From positions 1-26,277 of the IMG/VR virus record IMGVR_UViG_3300046167_000310: a stretch of DNA of 26,277 bases; one strand, given 5' to 3'. Below are positions 20,664 through 26,277 of this stretch, piece by piece; position 1 is the first letter of the stretch; each line of letters opens with the position of its first letter. The stretch comes from a virus. The notes under the pieces are model-generated. The model was not told the DNA's origin. It saw only the letters and a program-made list of their open reading frames with translations, and did no database searches. The translations under genes were made by a program, and so were the position numbers.

Positions 20664-20749
20664 TATTTACCTTTCTTGCCGCAACCGCATCCACCGCGTT
20701 CTCCGCAGGAACCCTTGCCAGCCTTTACATTTGTTTTACGTCCGTACAT
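20663..20749 (-). CDS. Cys/Gly-rich 28-residue peptide
   Basis: ATG at 20749 gives MYGRKTNVKAGKGSCGER then GGCGCGKKGK. An upstream in-frame Met at 20854 exists but lies inside the preceding membrane-protein gene. The three cysteines and many G/K residues suggest metal or nucleic-acid contact. It is coupled by TAATG to the KDACY gene and sits 8 bp after the end of the membrane gene. Short, but consistently placed in this run of basic mini-genes. Confidence 0.5.
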   Translation of the reverse strand: MYGRKTNVKAGKGSCGERGGCGCGKKGK

Positions 20750-20757
20750 ATGTGTCC

Positions 20758-21156
20758 TTATTTTACTTGTGAAGAGCCGAAGTAGAACCCGACAATTGCT
20801 AGTGCAGTCTGGCGGATCTCTGGCAGGATAACGAATCCCTGCACAGTTTCCCATCTGACGCTCTTAAATAGCCCTAGAAAGCCGTTTGATTGATTTTGGA
20901 TACTTACCCCTACGTCAGTGAATGCAAAGACGAATGGGGCTACTACAATCGCAAACATTGTGCATACGACTAGAAAACGGCGGACAAGTACTCCACCCTC
21001 ACGTTGAGCAGCCCGGTCAGCGGAGTCATCCGCAGCCGCCTGCTTAGCAAGCATACGTTCAAAGATTGCCGCCTGACTCTGCATCTGAGTAGCGATCAGT
21101 TTCATTACGAAACCGCTCACACCTCCGCCGAGCATAGCTATCAGTTCAGTTGTCAT
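20758..21156 (-). CDS. Phage membrane protein, possible holin or spanin-like
   Basis: A 132-residue protein. Residues 4-23 are hydrophobic with Gly (IAMLGGGVSGFVMKLIA). Residues 24-56 are a charged helical region with several Q/A (MQSQAAIFERMLAKQAAADD). Residues 58-79 are a clear membrane helix (LVVCTMFAIVVAPFVFAF), and residues 114-128 a third hydrophobic segment. Size and two to three helices fit a holin, and its position among small late genes agrees, but no lysin is recognised nearby. Start overlaps the stop of the 56-residue gene upstream (ATGA). Confidence 0.6.
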   Translation of the reverse strand: MTTELIAMLGGGVSGFVMKLIATQMQSQAAIFERMLAKQAAADDSADRAAQREGGVLVRRFLVVCTMFAIVVAPFVFAFTDVGVSIQNQSNGFLGLFKSVRWETVQGFVILPEIRQTALAIVGFYFGSSQVK

Positions 21157-21323
21157 TTCTTTTTAATGATATGATGATACGCCAGTGCCAAAGATCCAAT
21201 GGCTCCGCAGATCTTAACAACAATACTAGCGACGATATGAAAGTCCTCGAGATTCCAAGCGGTAAGCTCCGCAAGGAATACCATTCCCCAGATTTTGAAA
21301 TGACCCATTATTTGCTCGTTCAT
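21153..21323 (-). CDS. Small membrane protein, 56 residues
   Basis: ATG at 21323, overlapping the upstream stop (TAATG) with GAGGAAG upstream. The product is MNEQIMGHFKIWGMVFLAEL, then a polar turn, then a hydrophobic segment VASIVVKICGAIGSLALAY (about residues 31-49) and a basic HHIIKKK tail. Two membrane passes are plausible. Its TGA overlaps the ATG of the 132-residue membrane protein. Together they may form a lysis pair (holin and partner), which is inference. Confidence 0.6.
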   Translation of the reverse strand: MNEQIMGHFKIWGMVFLAELTAWNLEDFHIVASIVVKICGAIGSLALAYHHIIKKK

Positions 21324-21553
21324 TATACTTCCTCACTTTCTAAAGGAGCATAGGTTTCAAACACCGCGTTCTCCTCGTAGTCATCAAGGTCATATTCCCG
21401 CACGTCCAATGCCCACTTGCCATCAGCCGTAGGCACTGGAGCCGTCAGCCAGCGTGTGCCTTTGCCCTCAGTCCAGTAAGAGAAGTTAAGGTACTTGCCC
21501 TCCTCGTCAGCGCGGTCAATGGCTCCTTGTTCGGTTTCGTAGATTAGGTACAT
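21323..21553 (-). CDS. Small acidic protein after the fibre gene
   Basis: A 76-residue acidic protein (MYLIYETEQGAIDRADEEG at the N-terminus, DLDDYEENAVFET near the end). It starts by TAATG overlap at the fibre stop and is followed by TAATG at the membrane gene. Small proteins directly after a fibre gene can be fibre chaperones or assembly factors; no motif shows this here. Aromatic and charged, predicted beta with a short helix. Confidence 0.6.
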   Translation of the reverse strand: MYLIYETEQGAIDRADEEGKYLNFSYWTEGKGTRWLTAPVPTADGKWALDVREYDLDDYEENAVFETYAPLESEEV

Positions 21554-24339
21554 TAGTAAATGTCGTATTGATTGTTAATGTTTGCCTCAATGGCAGGACG
21601 ATTGGAGGACTGGTCGGAGTTGTAGATGATAAGCTCTTTGAACGCACCGTCCGCAAATCGATCGCCAATGTGCCAGTTTCCAATTTTTAAACCTTCATCT
21701 AAACCAGTTGGAGCTGTTCCAATATCTCCCGACCCGGTCGACGTTCCATTCTTAAAAATAGAAGATGCTGTCGTGTTACCAATAGCAGTGAGGAGTGTTT
21801 CTTCACCTGTTACAGTAACGTCTGAAGTGACTGCCGTCCCAGCATTAAGTGCAGCAAGCCCGGCACTAGACGTGATGAACCTAAAGTCGGTAGTGCTTGC
21901 GCCAAAGGAAAAATAAGAACCAGCATTTCCAATGTTAGACACAATAAATGATGTAATCGGCTGGTCTGGCGCAAAAGATGAAGATGTGCTTAATTCGTCA
22001 TCCACCCCATCAAAGTCCAACCCACCCAAGAACGCGTGAGGCTGACCAGAAGTCACCTCGCCGACAATCTTCGGCTGGCTTGAGGCAGTCGCCTGCTCCG
22101 CGTCATTATCACTACCGCTCTGGTCGTACCACGTCTGCACGAATCCGTTGACTGTATCGTCAGCAGCAGGGATGTCAGTAATGCCGTAGGTCTCACCGAT
22201 GTTTGCCTCAAGGGCTGTACGGTTGTCGGTCTGGTCGGACTCATAGTAAATAACCTCAACCAGTTTCCCATTTGCTGCTCCATCGTTAACCTCAGTACCA
22301 AGCATTTGAAATGGCGAGGAACCAGAACCCACGTTCTGTTGACCACTGCTTGACTCAGTACCGTTAGCGTAAACCCTAGCGTTGTGGCTCGCGTCCTTGA
22401 GTACTGAAACAAGCCCCCGTGTGGATGCTACCGTAAAGTCCTGATTAACTTGGGGTGTATATGAACCAATTTGATAAGTTACGCTAGACGTGAGTCTAAT
22501 TCTAGGAACATTTAGATTGCCTTTTAGAATCATTGATGGACCATTAAACTCGTGGTAGGCAATGCAAGAGTAAGCTCCGCCAGTTGCCAAGTCACTAGTT
22601 AAATCCATATTGTCATTTACGTCATCAAAAACAATAGCTGGATTGTTCCTTGAATCCTTCAGGAGATTACCACCCTCAACAATCTTAGGCTGCTTTGCAG
22701 GGTCAGTCTGAGTTGCGTCATTCGTGCTGCCACTCTGGTCGTACCAAGTTTTGACTGTACCATCCCGCGAGAAGGCTGCTAGAGAAATGTCGTAGTGATT
22801 AGAGATGTTCTCCTCAATGGCTCGACGCTTATCGGATTGGTCGTCGGTATAAAGAATAAGCTCCTTTATGCCTCCATTCAGTGGATTAACGCCACTGAGA
22901 CTCGCATCTCCAATATCTAAGCGATTAAGAACCTCATCTCCAGTAGTTCCAGAAGTAGTAGTTCCATTTACACCAACTACGGAGTTAGCCCCATTGAATA
23001 AATCAAATCGCAGATAGTCCGTATCAACTACGTATGCGCTTCCTTTTAGCGCAGCACCACCAGTGCCCGACGAGTAAATGGCGTGCTCGTTAGAGGAGCG
23101 GTAGTAACTTGCTTGGTTGGCGTTTGTTCCGTAGATGCCGTGAGTTTGCCCAGCGAAATTTGTATTGCTTACGCTGAATACTGAGTTCGGCTGCGCAGAA
23201 CTCGTCAAAGTAATTGTTTGGAACTGTTGACTCCCGTCAAAGTCCACTTCTTCTAGATACGTCCCACCCTCAACAATCTTAGGCTGCTTTGCAGTATCCG
23301 TCTGCACTGCGTGATTGTCGCTGCCTGATTGGTCGTACCAAGTTTTGACGTGTCCGTCATACGTCCAAGGGACATCAATAGAAAAGTTCGTTATCTCAAC
23401 GTCTGCAGACGCGGATACAAATTGAAGAGCAACAAAATCAGATGTTGCTGTTAGTGTAAAAGATTTACTGCCAGATGAATTTATGGATTCAGAGTTAGAA
23501 ACCGATGAACCACTTTCAAATCCGTTTCGTAATTGAACAACAAATGACCCCGAATTTATAACAACATCAAAGGATACCTGAACTGAAGTACCACTTGAGC
23601 CAACTAAATCAAACCCGCAAGCACCTGCTGCTGATGTTGCGGCGTCAAAGCCAGTTGATGTTGCGGTAAAAGAATTCCAGTAGGCTACACTTGTACGATT
23701 TCTAGCTACTCCTACCGCATTCACCCAATTCTCCATCGTACCATCAGCAACCTCGGATGCAGTAAAGGATTGGACTGCGTTATCGCTTGAACGGCGTACC
23801 TCAACCACATTACCAGTGTAGCTTGAGCTAAGGTTACGCAAGGAGTAAGCCGCTGCTGCTCCTGTAGCTTGGTCAAGAGGAAGCTCGTTATCAAAGCTGG
23901 CATTAACAAAACTCTCCAGCGTTCCGTCAGTAACCTCGGCAGCGGTAAAGCCCTCAGTCTCCCCGTCCACGTTACGGCGTACCTCTACAACGTCACCAGT
24001 GAAGTCCTCCTTCAGTTTACGCAGGGAGTAAGCGGCGGCTGCTTCAATCAAAGCACCATCGCGCTCACCTGTATTCGTGTCCAGTTCCCGAAGGTCAAGC
24101 GGCAGCGTAGGCTGCTCATTGACCCAGCGAGCCATCTCGCCTGATTCAATCTGACTCCCGGAGAAGTCCTTTTCCGTGTTGTCGCTTTCACGGCGTACAC
24201 GTACCACGTCAGGATCACCCCCAGTGAGACTCCGTAGGCTGTACGCAGCAGCAGCATCAGGTGCTATCTGAAGTACGCTCTCGCCCACCGAGTTCAGCCG
24301 TTTCTGGCGACCCAGTGCTGAATCAAGGCTGATGTGCAT
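21553..24339 (-). CDS. Large modular tail fibre or receptor-binding protein
   Basis: A 928-residue protein made of modules. N-terminal third: three copies of a module beginning AAAYSLR(S/K/N)L and ending in W/F-VN (about residues 29-74, 99-146, 161-208), each with V(V/E)VRR. Then three blocks headed V(K/Q)TWYDQSGS, with QPKIV following (about residues 328, 528 and 731), each leading into a beta-sandwich, LamG/concanavalin-like stretch that ends in N-x-YDI or similar. This arrangement is known from phage and marine fibre proteins; carbohydrate binding is likely. The 31-bp DNA repeat at 22670-22700 and 23264-23294 shows recent duplication. Its stop overlaps the next gene (TAATG). Confidence 0.8.
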   Translation of the reverse strand: MHISLDSALGRQKRLNSVGESVLQIAPDAAAAYSLRSLTGGDPDVVRVRRESDNTEKDFSGSQIESGEMARWVNEQPTLPLDLRELDTNTGERDGALIEAAAAYSLRKLKEDFTGDVVEVRRNVDGETEGFTAAEVTDGTLESFVNASFDNELPLDQATGAAAAYSLRNLSSSYTGNVVEVRRSSDNAVQSFTASEVADGTMENWVNAVGVARNRTSVAYWNSFTATSTGFDAATSAAGACGFDLVGSSGTSVQVSFDVVINSGSFVVQLRNGFESGSSVSNSESINSSGSKSFTLTATSDFVALQFVSASADVEITNFSIDVPWTYDGHVKTWYDQSGSDNHAVQTDTAKQPKIVEGGTYLEEVDFDGSQQFQTITLTSSAQPNSVFSVSNTNFAGQTHGIYGTNANQASYYRSSNEHAIYSSGTGGAALKGSAYVVDTDYLRFDLFNGANSVVGVNGTTTSGTTGDEVLNRLDIGDASLSGVNPLNGGIKELILYTDDQSDKRRAIEENISNHYDISLAAFSRDGTVKTWYDQSGSTNDATQTDPAKQPKIVEGGNLLKDSRNNPAIVFDDVNDNMDLTSDLATGGAYSCIAYHEFNGPSMILKGNLNVPRIRLTSSVTYQIGSYTPQVNQDFTVASTRGLVSVLKDASHNARVYANGTESSSGQQNVGSGSSPFQMLGTEVNDGAANGKLVEVIYYESDQTDNRTALEANIGETYGITDIPAADDTVNGFVQTWYDQSGSDNDAEQATASSQPKIVGEVTSGQPHAFLGGLDFDGVDDELSTSSSFAPDQPITSFIVSNIGNAGSYFSFGASTTDFRFITSSAGLAALNAGTAVTSDVTVTGEETLLTAIGNTTASSIFKNGTSTGSGDIGTAPTGLDEGLKIGNWHIGDRFADGAFKELIIYNSDQSSNRPAIEANINNQYDIY
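22670..22700 (-). repeat. 31-bp exact repeat in the fibre gene, copy A
   Basis: Identical to 23264-23294, in the QPKIVEGG part of the TWYDQSGS module. Similar, diverged sequence recurs near 22070. Indicates module duplication or gene conversion inside the fibre. Confidence 0.85.
23264..23294 (-). repeat. 31-bp exact repeat in the fibre gene, copy B
   Basis: Identical to 22670-22700. The next module part, TGGTCGTACCAAGTTTTGAC, also occurs at both sites, so the homologous block is longer than 31 bp when a few mismatches are allowed. Confidence 0.85.
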
Positions 24340-24340
24340 C

Positions 24341-24596
24341 TTAGACCTTGTGAAGTGCTACTAGACCGCCACTGATAGTAACGGAAGAGAACTGACCATA
24401 GATGATCGTACCAGCTCCAAAGGATGTAAGAAGTTTATCTGAGTTCGTCATCTTGGCTGCTGTTACCTGCACTGATCGTTGAATCCTTTAGGAATTGGAT
24501 TGCACCGAAGTTACCGGCAGTAGCTCCAGCGGCGGAGTCAATAATGACTGAGCCAGCGGATGAGAACTCCAAAGCGTTATTTCGTGAACTTGCCAT
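24341..24596 (-). CDS. Small conserved structural protein (frameshifted)
   Basis: Starts MASSRNNALEFSSAGSVII at ATG 24596. As written the frame stops at 24435 after 53 residues. Removing one G (the CC on the + strand at 24466-24467) joins DSTISA to VTAAKMTNSDKLL and FGAGTIIYGQFSSVTISGG, giving 84 residues that end at 24341. GNFGAIQFLKDS and GTIIYGQFSSVTISGG are recognisable features of a small phage protein that often lies beside fibre or capsid genes in marine phages; role unknown, possibly decoration or tail-tip. It has an extended -10 box ending 6 bases before the start, so the mRNA may be leaderless. Confidence 0.7.
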
Positions 24597-24611
24597 AGTC
24601 GTATTATATCA
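24597..24611 (-). promoter_or_regulatory. Extended -10 promoter abutting the start codon
   Basis: On the minus strand TGATATAAT (24611-24603) is followed by ACGACT and the ATG at 24596-24594, the same layout as at 16287-16273. ACCC lies 5-6 bases upstream of the TATAAT in both. The 24-bp gap between genes holds little else. Likely drives the small structural protein and fibre genes. Confidence 0.65.
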
Positions 24612-24620
24612 CAGGGTTTC

Positions 24621-25502
24621 CTAACGTGCCTGGCGGCTTACGTAGGTTGAGAATCGTTTGTTTACTGTATTGTTGTTCATTTTCTTGTCCACTCGGAATA
24701 TCTCGCGGTCAAGCATAAGGTCAGCTTGGGCAGCAGCGAGTGCCGCCTTTTCAGTCTGACCATCTCCAGTATAGAAGTCAGAAAGTGCAGTATAAATGAT
24801 GTAGTCCACGAACTCACTTGGTATGTCCGTGCTATCCTGGTTGAAACCAGTTACTAGTTCTTTTTTGTAAGTAACAAATGCTGCATCAGAATTACCCGAA
24901 ACTAAGTTTATTATATTCGCTCCATTTGAATCCACATAGAACTCGAACTCCAAAGCTGAGTCACGGGAGAATGGTTTGGACTTATGGATTCTTAAGAACT
25001 CGCCGATATTATCTTTGCTGGTCTCAGTATAAGGAATTGGCTGCACGACCTGCTTAAGGCTTACGCCGGCATCACTGAACTCACCGGTATTAAAATCAGC
25101 ATCCCAAGGATTAGTTGTTACTGGTGTGCCGCGCGTTGACTCAATATAGTAGTCTTGAGGTGATTCATAATCTTCTATTTTCCAATATCCACCGTTGCTA
25201 GATTCCCAAGATATTCTGTGGAAATTTGGACCCTCCCAAGTATTAGCTAAGGTGGAGCTTGGAACATATGAACCATTTGCGTTGGGTTCAGATGCTCCGC
25301 TTACTTCAATGTTGGATGGAATGCTGCGCTCCTCACCAACCACCAAGTACCGCGGCCAGCTATTGGATTCATTGTAAGCGCGGGATACCGCTCGGTTCAA
25401 TGAATTAACCAAGAAGAACTCATCAGCAGCGGTTAAGCTCTCCAGCCCTGCTATGGACTGGAAAGCATTTTTAACCTCAAGGAATGTTACATTAGATGGC
25501 AT
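24621..25502 (-). CDS. Adaptor-like structural protein, paralog A
   Basis: A 293-residue protein. The N-terminal helical part (FLEVKNAFQSIAGLESLTA, then FFLVNSLNRAVSRAYNES) aligns with the gene at 26260 (SIAGLAALETTDAAFL and VNRRIRTAFERYPW). Further matching blocks are RIHKSKPF, FVTYKKEL and GDGQTEKA. The pattern suits a tail-completion or head-tail adaptor. An internal insertion of about 45 residues (PNANGSYVPSS to DYESPQDYYI) distinguishes paralog A. Single frame intact. The start ATG at 25502 has no strong Shine-Dalgarno (AACAATAACGTGCAGTA upstream). Confidence is good for a virion gene, modest for adaptor. Confidence 0.65.
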   Translation of the reverse strand: MPSNVTFLEVKNAFQSIAGLESLTAADEFFLVNSLNRAVSRAYNESNSWPRYLVVGEERSIPSNIEVSGASEPNANGSYVPSSTLANTWEGPNFHRISWESSNGGYWKIEDYESPQDYYIESTRGTPVTTNPWDADFNTGEFSDAGVSLKQVVQPIPYTETSKDNIGEFLRIHKSKPFSRDSALEFEFYVDSNGANIINLVSGNSDAAFVTYKKELVTGFNQDSTDIPSEFVDYIIYTALSDFYTGDGQTEKAALAAAQADLMLDREIFRVDKKMNNNTVNKRFSTYVSRQAR

Positions 25503-25511
25503 TACTGCACG

Positions 25512-25883
25512 TTATTGTTCAGTGCTTTTTCTGGCTTGTTTACTGGTGATCCACCAGCCTGCACAGTTGTGACGGCGGAACTGGGTCTGTGGACGGTACT
25601 GAAGCACATCGTGGCGGAACTGACGGCTTTGATTACGTACCTTGTCAATTTCAGAAACTAGGATTAACTCAGCGTTCTGATCCTCAACTTGAGCCTTGTC
25701 AGTCTGACCATCCCCACGAAGGAAGTCAGCATAAGCACCAAATGCGCAGTACTCAAAGAATTGGTAAGGGATGTTTGGATTATCTCCGGACTCATCACCA
25801 AAGCTTCCTGATGTATAGCTACCACCGTCAGAGACGACTGATTCAAGATCCTTACGGTAAGTCACAATAGACATCCGTAGCAT
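25512..25883 (-). CDS. Adaptor-like protein, paralog B, C-terminal part
   Basis: C-terminal fragment, about 120 residues in frame, of the gene starting at 26260. VTYRKDLESVV, FFEYCAFGAYADFLRG and GDGQTDKA align with paralog A (VTYKKEL, YIIYTALSDFYTG, GDGQTEKA). The first few residues here are read from a wrong phase; removing one T near 25867-25872 joins NATDVY to VTYRKDL. The C-terminal tail (RQFRHDVLQYRPQTQFRRHN) is basic. Gap to paralog A is 9 bp. Confidence 0.6.
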   Translation of the reverse strand: MLRMSIVTYRKDLESVVSDGGSYTSGSFGDESGDNPNIPYQFFEYCAFGAYADFLRGDGQTDKAQVEDQNAELILVSEIDKVRNQSRQFRHDVLQYRPQTQFRRHNCAGWWITSKQARKSTEQ

Positions 25884-26187
25884 TAAGAACAGTTGGGTTA
25901 ATGATTTTTACGGATGGGTAACCTCCAGAATTAAGAATGGACACGTAAGTGTACTCCTCGGGGTAGCGAGTATCTGTTGGGTCCGACTTGTGGATTCGGA
26001 AAACAACATTGGAATCATTAGCTAAGTCCTTATCCGTTCCGTATGTTTGAATCGTATTATCATCAGCTGTAGCTAATGTAACTGATTCGCCAATTACGGT
26101 GAAGTCAGGCCAAGGATACCGCTCGAATGCAGTGCGAATACGACGATTAACTGCTTGTCCGCAGGAATGCAGCATCAGTTGTTTCAA
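25852..26187 (-). CDS. Adaptor-like protein, paralog B, middle part
   Basis: Frame covering the middle of the gene that starts at 26260. The genuine sequence begins near GQAVNRRIRTAFERYPWPD; the preceding MKQLMLHSC is out of phase. WPDFTVIGESVTL, FRIHKSDPTDTRYPEE and YPSVKIINPTVL form a beta-rich core. Phase changes at both ends, each explained by one extra base (near 26160 and near 25870). Repaired paralog B has 248 residues. Confidence 0.6.
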   Translation of the reverse strand: MKQLMLHSCGQAVNRRIRTAFERYPWPDFTVIGESVTLATADDNTIQTYGTDKDLANDSNVVFRIHKSDPTDTRYPEEYTYVSILNSGGYPSVKIINPTVLNATDVYCDLP

Positions 26188-26260
26188 GAGCAGCTAATCC
26201 GGCGATGGACTTGAATCGCTCCTCAAGGTTCTGGTATGTAATGGTTGGATAGTTTGCCAT
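26147..26260 (-). CDS. Adaptor-like protein, paralog B, N-terminal part
   Basis: ATG at 26260 opens MANYPTITYQNLEERFKSIA then GLAALETTDAAFL, and as written stops after 37 residues. Removing one base in CTGCGG (about 26158-26162) makes the frame run into GQAVNRRIR, which lines up position for position with FLVNSLNRAVSRAY of paralog A. The true start is therefore ATG 26260, and further upstream genes lie beyond the window edge (26277). Confidence 0.6.
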   Translation of the reverse strand: MANYPTITYQNLEERFKSIAGLAALETTDAAFLRTSS

Positions 26261-26277
26261 AGTTGTTCAGGTTAAAT

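Noticed and set aside
20427-20831. A 134-residue rightward frame opposite the small basic genes
   Set aside because: Pro/Leu-rich antisense shadow of four well-supported leftward genes.
21553-24339. Diversity-generating retroelement acting on the fibre
   Set aside because: No reverse transcriptase and no adenine-biased template/variable repeat pair seen; the repeats are ordinary module duplications.
1-26277. CRISPR array
   Set aside because: No series of regularly spaced identical repeats with unique spacers; all direct repeats found are pairs or coding tandem units.
1-26277. Integrase, attachment site or insertion sequence
   Set aside because: No tyrosine or serine recombinase, transposase or terminal inverted repeats recognised. 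The HTH protein at 5573 has a transposase-like helix-turn-helix only, with no catalytic domain.

Overview
The window is a stretch of a tailed double-stranded DNA phage (or prophage-like viral contig). I see no ribosomal or host metabolic genes. Genes are short, tightly packed and often overlap by 1-4 bases. Two blocks converge: positions 363-11118 read rightward (early, regulatory, replication and recombination genes), and 11241-26260 read leftward (virion structural genes). Portal, terminase and major capsid are not in the window and presumably lie beyond the right edge. The host cannot be fixed from sequence. Protein style recalls phages assembled from marine metagenomes, but that is an impression, not a search result.

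Left block. A repeat-rich non-coding leader (1-362) carries a sigma70-like promoter whose sequence is closely matched at 1483, before a second cluster of small genes. Then come small unknown proteins (two with one predicted membrane helix), a pair of paralogous proteins built from 21-residue YD-like repeats (3042-3428 and 5869-6222), a RecB-family exonuclease, a C5 cytosine methyltransferase, an HTH protein, an endonuclease VII-like protein, a CHC2-like protein, an ERF single-strand annealing protein, an SSB-like protein with an acidic tail, a DUF1599-like protein, DnaB-type helicase, a PD-(D/E)XK-like nuclease and an HNH-AP2 endonuclease. Helicase, SSB-like protein, annealing protein, exonuclease and resolvase-like protein form a plausible replication and recombination set.

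Junction. Between the convergent blocks is a strong terminator (11204-11242). A good promoter (TTGACC, 16 bp, TATAAT) overlaps the stop codon of the last rightward gene, so the pair could define an independent RNA of about 120 nt. This is the most interesting unexplained element.

Right block, in transcription order (right to left): two tandem paralogous adaptor-like proteins, a small conserved structural protein, a 928-residue modular fibre, small membrane proteins (possible lysis genes), a run of tiny basic or Cys-rich proteins, tail-like proteins, and very large Ala/Gly-rich proteins that resemble internal virion or ejection proteins. Seven junctions use the TAATG stop-start overlap, so translation is probably coupled along the operon. 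Two genes (starts at 16272 and 24596) have an extended -10 box placed so that transcription should begin at the start codon.

Caution. At least seven genes are broken by single-base indels, mostly one extra base next to an identical base (2652-3045, 3598-4361, 4378-5353, 11241-14695, 17624-19403, 24341-24596, 25512-26260). Reading frames, motifs and paralog alignment are restored by removing or adding one base, which points to sequencing or assembly error more than to gene decay. Fragments are listed separately with the repaired gene described.
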